This document shows, piece by piece, positions 1 to 7,926 of a DNA stretch of 62,035 nt. A program made the translations under genes and the position numbers. The stretch spans positions 1 through 62,035 of the forward strand of contig NZ_JOJM01000081.1 of the NCBI RefSeq assembly GCF_000720325.1, read 5' to 3'. Every line of letters starts with the position of its first letter. Position 1 is the stretch's first letter. Source of the DNA: Streptomyces sp. NRRL B-1347. GTDB taxonomy: Bacteria > Actinomycetota > Actinomycetes > Streptomycetales > Streptomycetaceae. The notes beneath the pieces were generated by a model that saw only the letters and a list, made by a program, of their open reading frames with translations, did no database searches and had not been told where the DNA came from.

Positions 1-2
1 AG

Positions 3-176
3 ACAAGCCATCACCCGAACGCGAGGGTCCATACGCCACCCCGGAATCCTCCCACCCACACCACCACAACACCCACCGAACTTACGAAAAGATCAGTAGA
101 ACCCAAGTTCCTCAAGGCGGGGTTCTGCCGGGTCACCGTCCCCGCCCGCCTCGGCTTCGAAGGCGCCACTACATGA
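3..176 (+). CDS. 3' end of a gene of unknown function, cut by the left edge
   Basis: This frame is open from the first complete codon to a TGA at 174-176. The last 25 codons look coding (a segment reading FLKAGFCRVTVPARLGFEGA), while the first 30 are Thr/Pro/His-rich. The TGA overlaps the ATG of the next gene in an ATGA arrangement, the usual sign of translational coupling. The next gene reads like a continuation of the same protein, so a frameshift may have split one gene into two. No family was recognised. Confidence 0.45.
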   Translation, partial: TSHHPNARVHTPPRNPPTHTTTTPTELTKRSVEPKFLKAGFCRVTVPARLGFEGATT

Positions 177-406
177 ACTTCGGCGAACTGTGGAAGGGCG
201 GTCCCCTGCCCACCGTCTCCAGCCCCCTCTACCTGCCGATCGCCGACGAGATCGCCGAACGCCTGGACCGCCCCGGTGACGAGATCCCCCAGGGCGACCC
301 GTGGACCGTGCGTATCCCCACTAACCTGGTGCGGCTGCGCGCCGATGACCAGTTGCCCCACTGGGTGCAGAACACCGACGGCGAGTGGGTCGAGGCCCCG
401 ACCTGA
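173..406 (+). CDS. small protein of unknown function (77 aa)
   Basis: The ATG overlaps the stop of the upstream frame (ATGA), and the TGA at 404-406 shares one base with the ATG of the next gene, so this is the middle gene of a tightly coupled set of three. The protein is acidic and soluble, with no membrane segment. A stretch reading PGDEIPQGDPWTVRIP resembles the short hydrophobic/Gly/Pro motifs of LysM-like or phage-baseplate-like modules, but this is only an impression. There is no clear independent ribosome binding site, which fits coupling or an upstream frameshift. Confidence 0.55.
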   Translation: MNFGELWKGGPLPTVSSPLYLPIADEIAERLDRPGDEIPQGDPWTVRIPTNLVRLRADDQLPHWVQNTDGEWVEAPT

Positions 407-1437
407 TGAAGCACTTCATCCTGGTGGCGGGATACCCCAAGCCACCCCGCAGCCTGCCCTTCCGGACGTACTGCGAGAACCGCGTCCTGCAGCACGTCGC
501 CGCCAACAAGACCAAGGAGGACCTGGTCTTCCAGATCCTCGACGTGGGGAGCGGGGAGAACATCGTCCGCACCTTCACCTACCCGGGCGGCAACCGCACC
601 GAGACCCGCTCCGCGCTCCGCATCCACGTGCGCGTCACCCGCGCCCACTACAAGGACGACGTCTTCAAGGACGGCCAGGAGGGCGTGATGTCGGCCCTGG
701 ACGTCTACGCGGCGGTGCAGGGCATCGGGATCCGGGCGCCCGGCACTCTGAGGGAGCTCAGTTTCTTCTCCCACGGCCACGCCGGAGGCCCCGTCCTGGT
801 GGACAGCATCGACGACGGCCTGCACCCGGGCCCAGGCGCCCCGCCCGGGCCCGAACGTCGGCTTAGGGGAGGGGATCTCCGCGATCCCGACGACATGGAT
901 CCCCGGCCGAAGGACTTCAGAGCGGCGAACATGGAGTCGGCGAAACATGCCGCCTTCCGAGCGGCCTACCACCCCGACGCCATCAACTGGAGCTGGGGGT
1001 GCGCGTCCGACGACGACGTCAACGAGATCCTCTACAAGCTGGAGCACCATCCCGACTACCGGTCCTCCGGCCTCCCCGACGACAAGATCCTGGTCTTCCG
1101 CACCCTCAGCCGCGCCAACGTGGCCGACCTGGAAATGATGCTGAATCACAAGTTCGCCGACCACCGCAAGGTGGAACTCACCTTCAACATGCTGAAGCTG
1201 TACATCCGCAGGCACCTCCTGGGCTCCTACGCCCACGCCCTCGCCGTCGCCTCCGACCGGACCACCTACAGCGCCCTGATCGGCACGTACGCGGAACGCG
1301 ACCTCGCCGGCCCCCGCCCCCTGATGCACGTCAACCCCAGATTCGCCGCGCACTTCACCTTCTACCGGAACTACTTGGGATTCACCTTCGACCCCGAGCG
1401 GCGCTGGTACGGGGCCTTCAAGCCGACCTTCACCTGA
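406..1437 (+). CDS. conserved-looking protein of unknown function (343 aa)
   Basis: I chose the ATG at 406 (protein start MKHFILVAGYPK) because it overlaps the previous stop by one base; the frame could also start at 385. The protein is soluble, with no signal peptide or membrane segment. Around residues 115-130 is a segment reading LSFFSHGHAGGPVLVDS, which looks like a beta-strand plus a His/Gly/Ser-rich active-site-like loop. The Trp- and Asp-rich middle (NWSWGCASDDDVNE) and the C-terminal GFTFDPERRWYGAF look like real, selected sequence. No enzymatic family can be named. It is probably the last gene of the three-gene unit at the left edge; a 274-bp spacer separates it from the convergent gene downstream. 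Confidence 0.72.
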   Translation: MKHFILVAGYPKPPRSLPFRTYCENRVLQHVAANKTKEDLVFQILDVGSGENIVRTFTYPGGNRTETRSALRIHVRVTRAHYKDDVFKDGQEGVMSALDVYAAVQGIGIRAPGTLRELSFFSHGHAGGPVLVDSIDDGLHPGPGAPPGPERRLRGGDLRDPDDMDPRPKDFRAANMESAKHAAFRAAYHPDAINWSWGCASDDDVNEILYKLEHHPDYRSSGLPDDKILVFRTLSRANVADLEMMLNHKFADHRKVELTFNMLKLYIRRHLLGSYAHALAVASDRTTYSALIGTYAERDLAGPRPLMHVNPRFAAHFTFYRNYLGFTFDPERRWYGAFKPTFT

Positions 1438-1711
1438 CCAGCGGCCCGCCGACGACATCTCCGCCGAACCACGCTCGTGGTGCGTCTCGCCCTCGACCTT
1501 CTCCAACGCCGCGAGCCCGGCGAGAGGATTCCGGTGATCCCGTCCCTCGCCGCGTGGCGGCCGGATGCCGAGCCGGATGTGCGGGGGTGGGCGGCCGAAG
1601 AGCTCGGCCGCCGGCACGCGGCGCCGACGGCTCCGCCGCCGCTACGAACGCAACCCCGAACACTCCGCCCCGAGAGCGGTTCTGCTGTGCGGACTTGAGG
1701 GGAGGGGCCTG

Positions 1712-2479
1712 TCAGTGCCCGGCGCCAGCTTGCCTACCTGGGGCATGCCCCAGATCCTCCGTCACGGGCAGGCACTCGGCGAGCAGGTCGACGACGTCGC
1801 GCCAGGCGCGCTGCGCGTGCTGTGGGTGGTAGCCGACGCCGGGGACCACGGGGTGGTCGACCGTTGGGTGGTGGAAGGCGTGCAGGGCGCCGCCGTAGAC
1901 GGTGAGGCGCCAGTCGACGCCCGCGGCCTGCATCTCAGCGGTGAACGCGTTGCGTTGCGCGGGCGGCATGATCGGGTCTTCCGATCCGACCCCGGCCCAC
2001 ACCGGGCAGTCAATGCGCGCTGCCTCACCCGGTCGGCCGGTGGTCAGTGCGTTGACTGTCCCGATCGCGCGCAGGCTGGCGCCGTCGCGTCCGAGTTCCA
2101 GGCCGACGGCGCCCCCGGTGCCGTAGCCGACGGCGGCGATCCGGTCGGGGTCGGTCCGCGGTTCGGCGCGCAACACGTCGAGCGCCGCATGGCCGATGCC
2201 CCGCATCCGCTCGGGATCAGCGAGCAGCGGCAGACAACGGGCCAGCATCTCCTCGGGGTCCCCCAGATAGCGCCCGCCATGAAGGTCGAAGGCCAGCGCT
2301 ATGTATCCGAGTTCGGCGAGAGCGTCGGCCCGGCGGCGCTCGACGTCGCTGAGCCCCATGCCCTCGGGTCCGAGCAGCACCGCGGGCCGGCGGTCGACAC
2401 CGGCCGGGAGCGCGAGGTGCCCGATCATCGTCAAACCGTCGGCCGGATACGCGACCGTACGCGTCGCAATCGTCGTCAT
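1712..2479 (-). CDS. dienelactone hydrolase family protein, nucleophile missing
   Basis: About 255 aa, alpha/beta-hydrolase fold of the dienelactone hydrolase family. The ATG at 2479 is chosen because the first recognisable strand (TVAYPADGLTMIGHLALP) follows at once; the frame is open to 2593, but that extension looks non-coding. Family members use Cys-Asp-His with the Cys in G-x-C-x-G. Here the elbow reads GYGTGG, so Gly stands where the nucleophile should be. A plausible Asp (SEDPIMP) and His (ALHAFHHP) are kept. Established knowledge: the family hydrolyses dienelactones, esters or thioesters. Inference: this protein is inactive as a classical hydrolase, uses the adjacent Thr, or has another role. 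Confidence 0.85.
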   Translation of the reverse strand: MTTIATRTVAYPADGLTMIGHLALPAGVDRRPAVLLGPEGMGLSDVERRRADALAELGYIALAFDLHGGRYLGDPEEMLARCLPLLADPERMRGIGHAALDVLRAEPRTDPDRIAAVGYGTGGAVGLELGRDGASLRAIGTVNALTTGRPGEAARIDCPVWAGVGSEDPIMPPAQRNAFTAEMQAAGVDWRLTVYGGALHAFHHPTVDHPVVPGVGYHPQHAQRAWRDVVDLLAECLPVTEDLGHAPGRQAGAGH

Positions 2480-2666
2480 GAGACGGGACTGTAATGATCG
2501 CCGAGCCCGGTCCGGCTGCTGTTCTGCCACTGGCAGAGCAGAGCAGCACGGATGTCCCTCTGAAATACGGCGAGGGCTCACAAGAACCGTCACAGGCCTA
2601 ACGGCGCGCGCGGCCTGGGAGCAGGCCCGGGTGGGAGGCGATCAGGTGCAGCAGGGCCGTGAGCTG

Positions 2667-4067
2667 TCAGTCGCCTCTGTTGTAGGTAAAACGTTCGACC
2701 TGGCCTGGCGAAAAGTCGTTTGGGATCACCTTGCCGTTGACGACGAGCTGGACGGCGGAGGCATCGCCGAGGACCAGATCGATACGGCGTTTGTCAGCGA
2801 ATTCCTTGGTTTCGCCGCTTTCCAACGTTCCGTCGAACAGGCTCCGCCCGTTGTGGCCCTTCGCCGAGATCCAGCTTCCCTCGCTGCCAGCGGTCACCAC
2901 GATGGTGACCCGGTCCTTGGGTGCTGCGCTAGGCCGGGGCGACGGGGGCTCGGACGGTGGGGCGGAAGCCTGCGGGGTGGAAGCCTGCGGGGTGGTCCGC
3001 CGGGATTCCGGGGCGGTGGCGGGAGGGCTGCCGCTCTTCTTGTCGTCCCCTTGCCGCGTGAGGGCGAGCAGACCGCCCGCAAGCGCGCTCGCCACGGCCA
3101 CGGCCACGATCAGCAGGGTGATCACGCGGGGCTTGCGCGACGGGGCGGGCCGCGGGGGTTCGTCGACGCCGCCGGGAACGTCGGGCGCCAGGGCCGGTAC
3201 CGGCGGCGCCGCTCGCGGCCGGTCAGGGGCGGCGAGCGCCAAGGTGTTGGTGTCCGGTACGAGGTCCGGGTTTGGGTCCGGTCCGAGCGAGGCCAGGAGC
3301 GTCTCGGGCGCGGGACGGTCGGCCGGATCCTTGGCCAGACAGGCGCCGACCAGCGCCCGTAGCTCTCCCGGCAGCGCGGAGAGGTCCGCCGGCTCGTGCA
3401 CCGACCGGTACATCAACCCCATGGGCGCGCCTCCCCCGAACGCACTGCCTCCGGCCGCCGCGACGAGCACGGCCCCGAACGCGAACACGTCGGCGGCACC
3501 GTTGACTTGCTCCCCACGGGCCTGCTCGGGCGCGAGGTATCCGGGTGTGCCGAAGGTGGCCCCGGTGGCGGTCAGCCGGGTGGCCTCCACGGCCCGGGCG
3601 ATGCCGAAGTCGAGGACGCGCGGGCCGTCCTCCGCCATGATGATGTTGCCCGGCTTCAGGTCCCGGTGTACGAGCCCGCAGGCGTGGACGGCTTGGAGCG
3701 CCTCGGCCAGGGCCGCTCCCAGAGACCTCAACCGCTCTTCGTCCAGGGGCCCTTGCCGCTCGACCAGCTCGGCGAGCGTGGGCCCTGGGACGTACGCGGT
3801 GGCCAGCCAGGGCGACTGTGCGTCGGGGTCGGCGTCCACGACCGGAGCCGTGTGGAAACCGCCGACTCTGCGGGCGGCCGCGACCTCCGCGCGGAACCGT
3901 TCACGGAAGTGCGGGTCGGCCGCCAGTTCGGGGCGTACCACCTTCACCGCGACGGCCCGACCGCCCGGTGAGCGGGCGAGGTAGACCTTGCCCATGCCGC
4001 CCGCGCCGAGCTCTCGCTCGACGGCGTAGACACCGATCCGCCGTGGCAGGTCCGCGTCGTTCTCCAT
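2667..4067 (-). CDS. membrane Ser/Thr protein kinase with extracellular RodZ/DUF4115-like domain
   Basis: The N-terminal ~265 residues are a eukaryotic-type kinase: glycine loop GAGGMGKVY, the ATP-binding Lys in VAVKVV, catalytic HRDLKPGN, DFG and the APEQ element. A Pro/Ala-rich linker leads to one membrane segment near residue 320 (ITLLIVAVAVASALAGGLLA). The outside portion is a Ser/Pro/Thr linker followed by a domain with the pattern SW-x7-G-x-LFDGTL-x-GE and VVNGK, as in the DUF4115 domain at the RodZ C-terminus. This predicts a cell-surface sensor kinase. AGGGGGAGG lies 7-10 bases before GTG 4070/ATG 4067; the frame is open to GTG 4076. The gene is apparently monocistronic. Confidence 0.93.
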   Translation of the reverse strand: MENDADLPRRIGVYAVERELGAGGMGKVYLARSPGGRAVAVKVVRPELAADPHFRERFRAEVAAARRVGGFHTAPVVDADPDAQSPWLATAYVPGPTLAELVERQGPLDEERLRSLGAALAEALQAVHACGLVHRDLKPGNIIMAEDGPRVLDFGIARAVEATRLTATGATFGTPGYLAPEQARGEQVNGAADVFAFGAVLVAAAGGSAFGGGAPMGLMYRSVHEPADLSALPGELRALVGACLAKDPADRPAPETLLASLGPDPNPDLVPDTNTLALAAPDRPRAAPPVPALAPDVPGGVDEPPRPAPSRKPRVITLLIVAVAVASALAGGLLALTRQGDDKKSGSPPATAPESRRTTPQASTPQASAPPSEPPSPRPSAAPKDRVTIVVTAGSEGSWISAKGHNGRSLFDGTLESGETKEFADKRRIDLVLGDASAVQLVVNGKVIPNDFSPGQVERFTYNRGD

Positions 4068-4076
4068 CACCTGCAC

Positions 4077-4395
4077 GCCTCCCCCTGCGCACGGTCACCC
4101 GCACGCGACGCCGTCCGGTCCACCCCGGCCGGACTCCGGTCCCGCGTATCCGCCCAGCAGCGTAGACGAATTCATGACCCGCCAGTCAGGAAAGCCGGAC
4201 TCGGCCGCCGCCACGCTGCGAGCGGTCCTGGCCTGCTGGTGTGTCCAGGGCTGTCGGGCCGCCGCGGCAGTGGTGTTGTCCGGTGGGTGACTTTCCGTTG
4301 GAGGGGGAGGGCCGCGCCGGGGGCGGCGTACCGCGCGGTGGCGCGCGGGCCTGGCAGCGGCGGCACGCGCGCTCCTCGCTCGCTTCTGTCTGGCT
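4077..4395. other. intergenic stretch, no gene recognised
   Basis: This stretch lies upstream of the kinase gene. Open frames on both strands look like GC-rich noise. No repeat or RNA was recognised; kinase promoter elements probably lie near 4090-4180 but are not obvious. Confidence 0.4.
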
Positions 4396-4587
4396 GTGGA
4401 TCCGTCCAGTGATGATCCCGCTCGTCGCAGTCCGTTCGTATACGCGGAGGACGGGAAGACCGCGGAGGGCTGGCTCATGAGCGCGGACGACGTTGACGCC
4501 GCGTGTGTTCGGGCTGAGACGGTGATCGCGGAGCTGCGCGGCCTGGCGGGGCTGGCGCGGTCGGCGAACGGGGCCATCCGGTCTTGA
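4396..4587 (+). CDS. possible small protein (63 aa) of unknown function
   Basis: Starts at a GTG and ends at a TGA just before a hairpin at 4610-4633. The predicted protein is acidic and helical (AEDGKTAEGWLMSADDVDAA, then an Ala/Leu/Arg-rich helix) and has streptomycete-like codon third positions. There is no convincing ribosome binding site, and the frame is open upstream to a TGA near 4290, so the start is uncertain. It may be a remnant of a larger gene. Confidence 0.3.
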   Translation: MDPSSDDPARRSPFVYAEDGKTAEGWLMSADDVDAACVRAETVIAELRGLAGLARSANGAIRS

Positions 4588-4609
4588 GGTCTGATGGCGG
4601 GCACGGTAG

Positions 4610-4633
4610 CGCCCCCGCATGCCGGTGGGGGCG
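4610..4633 (+). terminator. candidate hairpin terminator
   Basis: CGCCCCC at 4610-4616 pairs with GGGGGCG at 4627-4633 around a 10-base loop. A T-rich stretch follows (TTCTCTCTCCTGTTGATCTTTT). It could insulate the DUF6247/toxin-like pair from upstream reading. Confidence 0.5.
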
Positions 4634-4734
4634 TGTCTGGAGTTCTCTCTCCTGTTGATCTTTTGGTTGAGAGAGGATGGCGGTCGCTGGGTCGGCGTGT
4701 CTGGTGCGTTCTGTTCGGTTTGAGGAGGTAGACG

Positions 4735-5100
4735 ATGTCTGTGTGCTCTGTCGATGTTCCGGGTGGCGGCGAGCCGCTGTTTGCAATGCCGCCGAAGACC
4801 GAGGCCGCGTTGCGGGTGGCGGTACGTCGTCTGGATCCGGCGGCCGCCGTTGAATTCGAGCGGGAGTTTCATGCGGCGTGGGAGGAGGCGGTGCAGTCGG
4901 ACAGCACGGTTCCGATGCACACGTTCCTGCACCGGTGGGCAGTGTTCGTGGCGTTGCATCGGTACCCGGCGCGCTCGGCGCGGGTCCGGGAGTTGGAGCG
5001 GGTTGTGGGCCGGGCGGAGTCTCGGGATGAGGCGCGCGAGGCGGCTGCGGAGGTTGGTGATCTGCTAGCCGCCGCGGTGGCCGAGGTCTCTGCCGAGTGA
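4735..5100 (+). CDS. DUF6247 family protein, probable antitoxin-like partner
   Basis: 121 aa, preceded by the strong site GAGGAGG 7 bases before the ATG. After a short Pro-rich leader the protein fits the DUF6247 pattern: Leu-x-x-Ala-Val-x-x-Leu, EFEREF, HAAWEEA, then a helical region with HRWAVFVAL. The downstream gene starts GTG within the GTGA overlap of this stop, so the two are co-translated. Established knowledge: DUF6247 genes are common in Streptomyces, often directly upstream of short RelE/ParE-like genes. Inference: this is the antitoxin-like half of a type II toxin-antitoxin pair. Neither half has been shown to act here. Confidence 0.85.
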   Translation: MSVCSVDVPGGGEPLFAMPPKTEAALRVAVRRLDPAAAVEFEREFHAAWEEAVQSDSTVPMHTFLHRWAVFVALHRYPARSARVRELERVVGRAESRDEAREAAAEVGDLLAAAVAEVSAE

Positions 5101-5360
5101 GCGGCTGGGACTGGGAGTACCTGTCGGACGCTGAGCATGTCGTAGGCGGCTTATCGGCCGAGGCTCGGGCTGAGGTAGAGCGGATCGCCGAGCGTCTGGC
5201 GGATGCTGCCGCGGTGAAGTACCTGGGGGACCCGCCCCCGGAGGAGGCCGGGGTGGCTCCGCTGGTCTCGATCGCGGAGGGGCTGTGGATGATCTGGTAC
5301 CAGGAGTACCGAGTGAGACGCGTGGTGTACATCGTATTGACGCAGCACTTGGGTTCCTGA
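5097..5360 (+). CDS. small RelE/ParE-like toxin candidate
   Basis: 87 aa starting at GTG 5097, overlapping the DUF6247 stop by four bases. It has an N-terminal helical region (RAEVERIAERLADAAAVKYLG) and then strands of the type W-MIWYQEY and RVVYIVLTQHL, as in the four-stranded sheet of RelE/ParE toxins. The length is typical. The conserved basic catalytic residues of RelE cannot be assigned with confidence, so a ParE-like or non-catalytic role is equally possible. There is no separate promoter; expression depends on the upstream gene. Confidence 0.72.
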   Translation: MSGWDWEYLSDAEHVVGGLSAEARAEVERIAERLADAAAVKYLGDPPPEEAGVAPLVSIAEGLWMIWYQEYRVRRVVYIVLTQHLGS

Positions 5361-5638
5361 CCCCACGACGAAGCCCCCACAGTCTTCCTCAGGTGTATTT
5401 GTTCACGGGTTGAACCCGCCCTTGGCCAGTGGATCGCCTGGAACGCCTCATGCTGAGTGGTGGAGACCGCGGTGCGCTCTCGGGGAGTCATTGCCCCAAG
5501 ACCGCAGTCCAGCAGCGGACCGTTGTCGCTCGCGTACGGAGTCCACGTACGGCTGGAGGTCACACCTGCACCCGTGACCGATGCCCTGTGCCGCCGGACC
5601 TTGATCGCGGGACAGCGAAGTTCGATCAGCCGCCTCTG

Positions 5639-6241
5639 TCAGAGGGTGGGGAGTCGCCCCATCCAGGCGTCGAAGAGGTCGAGGTCGTAGCGTGCGCGTG
5701 CCTCACTGGGCGGCAGTTCTTCGGGCCACTCCCAGACGACGCGCCCCGGATCGACGTCGTTCAGGGCCCCGTACCACTCCCGCAAAGGCAGAGCCAGACG
5801 GACGTGTTTCTCGAAGTTGCGGCGTTGGCGGGCTACGTCATCTGCCCGGCGTGCGCGGAGCGTCGACTCGGACGGGACGACACAGGCGACGAGGTCCGCG
5901 ATGCCGAGCGCCCTTCGCCGCAGAGAGTCCCGGACCCATCGCAACTGGCAGCTGTACGTGTCGGCTGCGGAAACCAGGCCTGCCCGCGCAAGAGTCCAGG
6001 CGTAGTGGAGCTTCAAGGGATCGGTGTCGCAGACCGCGATGCCTTGCATCGTCTCGCTCTGGACGGCCTCAGCCCACCTCTCTTCGTTCCGACACACCCA
6101 GAAGCGGCTCACCTCCTCAAGGGAAGCCGTGCTGTCCGGCTGGAGGTACCCGGGGAGTTCCTCAACCACGCCAGGAGTCCGCAGTGAGCTGACGTAGCGG
6201 CTCTTACCAGCGGCGCTGGGCCCCTCGGCAACGAAGATCAC
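5639..6241 (-). CDS. P-loop kinase-like ATPase, unknown substrate
   Basis: About 200 aa with a Walker A motif right at the N-terminus (GPSAAGKS), the layout of small AAA/adenylate-kinase-like or phosphotransferase enzymes. I chose GTG 6241 because it puts the first strand (VIFVAEG) at residue 1 and has a GGGAGAC about 10 bases upstream. ATGs at 6316/6319 would add an Arg-rich, non-coding-looking leader, though ATG 6319 overlaps the stop of the AbiEii-like fragment. The remainder is rich in Trp/Arg with no nuclease or membrane signature. The substrate cannot be read from the sequence. Confidence 0.75.
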   Translation of the reverse strand: MIFVAEGPSAAGKSRYVSSLRTPGVVEELPGYLQPDSTASLEEVSRFWVCRNEERWAEAVQSETMQGIAVCDTDPLKLHYAWTLARAGLVSAADTYSCQLRWVRDSLRRRALGIADLVACVVPSESTLRARRADDVARQRRNFEKHVRLALPLREWYGALNDVDPGRVVWEWPEELPPSEARARYDLDLFDAWMGRLPTL

Positions 6242-6315
6242 CCTGAAAGTCTCCCACGGGGACCGGCGGATTCGGCCCCGCCGGGACCTCTCGCCGGCGC
6301 GATCAAGGCTCCGCA

Positions 6316-6537
6316 TCATTCGGCGCCGGTGAGGTGGCCGCGGAGGCTGAACTCGTCGCGGGCGTGGCGGCGTCCGGGCATCTCCAGGTTGGCGATGGTG
6401 CGGTGACGGGAGGCGGCATGGACGTCGACGAAGTCGCGTACGGCCCCGCGGTACGCGAGGGCCCGGATCTTGGTGCCGATGACGTCGTCGAGGGCGAGGA
6501 CCAGGCGGTACTCTCGCGACACCTGCCGATGAGAGTG
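6316..6537 (-). pseudogene. C-terminal fragment of a nucleotidyltransferase AbiEii/AbiGii-like gene
   Basis: The stretch VLALDDVIGTKIRALAYRG followed by AVRDFVDVHAAS and RRHARDEFSL matches the C-terminal half of AbiEii-type nucleotidyltransferase proteins (toxin component of abortive-infection systems). The catalytic N-terminal GS-x10-D-x-D region is absent: an in-frame TAG lies at 6538-6540, and the IS3 element begins about 80 bases further upstream. No matching N-terminal half was seen on the other side of the element. It ends early at TGA 6316-6318. Confidence 0.6.
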
Positions 6538-6616
6538 CTAGATCTCCACGCACGGTGCGGCGGTGGCCAGGATGTTCGCTGTGCGGCGCTGTGCAGATGC
6601 TGGACCATCGAGAACT

Positions 6617-6642
6617 GGGCCTTGCCCCCGGATGTTGAACAC
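6617..6642 (-). repeat. IS3 terminal inverted repeat, orfB end
   Basis: Begins GGGCCTTGCCCCCGG and ends ACAC. It pairs with the reverse complement of 7899-7924. Confidence 0.8.
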
Positions 6643-6644
6643 GT

Positions 6645-7586
6645 CTATGCCGCTCGGGTCAGGGTAGTTGCTGCTGGGTGGGGGTCGTTCTCGTAGGCGA
6701 GGGGAGATCGCTGGCCGAGGCGGGAGTGCCGGCGGCGCGTGTTGTACCGGGTCAGCCAGCGGAACGCGTCGAGTCGTGCTTCGCGTTCGCTCGACCATGC
6801 CTTCCGGCCTTTGAGTGTTTCTCTCTTGAAGGTAGCGTTGAAGCTCTCCGCGGTGGCGTTGTCGGCGCTGGACCCGATCGCTCCGATGCTCTGCTGGACA
6901 TCTGCTGACCTGCAGATTTCAGCGAATGCTCTACTCGCATATGGGGACCCGTGGTCCGTGTGCAGGATCGCTCCATCCGGACTGCCGCGGGTCTGCTCGG
7001 CGGCCGCCAGAGCGTCGATGACGAGCTCGGCTCGCATGTGATCGGCGATCGCCCACCCGGCCGGCCGGCGTGAGGCGAGGTCGATGACGGTCGCGAGATA
7101 GAGCGGCTTTGAGCCGCTGACCGGCAGATACGTGATGTCGCCGACGTACTTCGTGTTCACCACGGCAGCGGTGAAGTCATGTCCGATCAGGTCCGGTGCG
7201 TTCGCCGTGGCCGGGTCGGCGAGCGTGGTGCGGTGTCGGCGGCGCAGGCGGACGCCCCCGAGGCCGAGGCTCCGCATGATCCGCGCGACGCGCTTGTGGT
7301 TGACCACCGGGCCGCCCTCGTCGCGGAGTTCAGCGGTGGTCCTGGGCGCTCCGTAGGCGCCGTCAGAGTCCTGGTGGATCTTGCCTGTCCGGGCGGCCAG
7401 CCCGGCCTCGACGGTTTGCCGGGCCGCTCGTGGCGCCGCGGTGCGGCGCCAGTAGGAGAAGCTCGAGCTGGCCAGGCCGAGGATGTCGCAGAGCCGCTTC
7501 ACGCCGTGACGGCGCTGGTGGTCTTCAACGAACTGGCAGCGGTTCGCCAGCGCGTCTCCGTCGCGAAATACCGGGCCGCCTTGCAA
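6645..7586 (-). CDS. IS3 transposase OrfB, DDE integrase domain
   Basis: 313 aa from the first TTG; in the living element it is made as an OrfAB fusion by -1 frameshifting. It has an N-terminal HTH-like region (VKRLCDILGLASSSFSYW), then the rve integrase core. The catalytic residues are D in YVGDITYLP, D in HTDHGSPY and E in DNATAESFNATFK, followed by the family C-terminal RYNTRRRHSRLG. The orfA/orfB overlap lacks a canonical A6G heptamer; the only A-rich run is GGAGAAAGAA near 7600, so the shift site is uncertain. Confidence 0.9.
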   Translation of the reverse strand: MQGGPVFRDGDALANRCQFVEDHQRRHGVKRLCDILGLASSSFSYWRRTAAPRAARQTVEAGLAARTGKIHQDSDGAYGAPRTTAELRDEGGPVVNHKRVARIMRSLGLGGVRLRRRHRTTLADPATANAPDLIGHDFTAAVVNTKYVGDITYLPVSGSKPLYLATVIDLASRRPAGWAIADHMRAELVIDALAAAEQTRGSPDGAILHTDHGSPYASRAFAEICRSADVQQSIGAIGSSADNATAESFNATFKRETLKGRKAWSSEREARLDAFRWLTRYNTRRRHSRLGQRSPLAYENDPHPAATTLTRAA

Positions 7587-7879
7587 AGGATGTCGCGTTC
7601 TTTCTCCAGTTCGCGGATCCTGTTGCGGGCTGCGTCCAACTCCGCCTGAACGTCGTCACCACCGGCCTGCGAGGCGGCCGGCTGTGTCGAGTGGGAGCCG
7701 GGGCGGCGGCCGTCAGCGGCCCTGACCCAGTTCCGCAGTGTCCCGGTGTTCACCCCGAGATCACCGGCGACCGACTTGATTGTCGCTCCCGGCCGCGACC
7801 GGTACAACGCGACCGCGTCCGCCTCGAACTCGGCGGGGTACTGCTTCATCCCCACGGGGACTCCGTCCTCCTGGACCAT
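7499..7879 (-). CDS. IS3 transposase OrfA, helix-turn-helix protein
   Basis: About 126 aa. It carries the HTH_Tnp_1 pattern (a run reading YPAEFEADAVALYRSRPGA, then SVAGDLGVNTGTLRNWV) and a C-terminal leucine-zipper-like helix (ELDAARNRIRELEKERDIL) typical of IS3 OrfA. The start may be ATG 7879 or ATG 7849; the longer frame to 7906 runs into the terminal repeat and is unlikely. OrfA binds the element ends and overlaps orfB by 88 bases. Confidence 0.87.
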   Translation of the reverse strand: MVQEDGVPVGMKQYPAEFEADAVALYRSRPGATIKSVAGDLGVNTGTLRNWVRAADGRRPGSHSTQPAASQAGGDDVQAELDAARNRIRELEKERDILCKAARYFATETRWRTAASSLKTTSAVTA

Positions 7880-7898
7880 CAAGATCCAAGTCTCTCCG

Positions 7899-7924
7899 GT
7901 GTCCAAAGACCGGGGTCAAGGCCC
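7899..7924 (-). repeat. IS3 terminal inverted repeat, orfA end
   Basis: Reverse complement begins GGGCCTTGACCCCGG and ends ACAC, matching the other end at about 21 of 26 positions. Confidence 0.8.
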
Positions 7925-7926
7925 CA

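Larger units (their letters stand above)
6616..7926 (-). mobile_element. IS3-family insertion sequence, about 1.3 kb
   Basis: Two overlapping reading frames (orfA, orfB in the -1 frame) lie between 26-bp imperfect inverted repeats (6617-6642 and 7899-7924; 21 of 26 positions match by eye). The outermost bases are TG...CA. Size and organisation are typical of IS3. The DDE triad is complete and both frames are open, so the element may be functional. No clear target-site duplication is visible: GAAC on the left, CCG on the right. Confidence 0.85.

Noticed and set aside
385..405. Upstream start for the 343-aa gene (position 385)
   Set aside because: ATG 406 overlaps the previous stop and gives a natural N-terminus.
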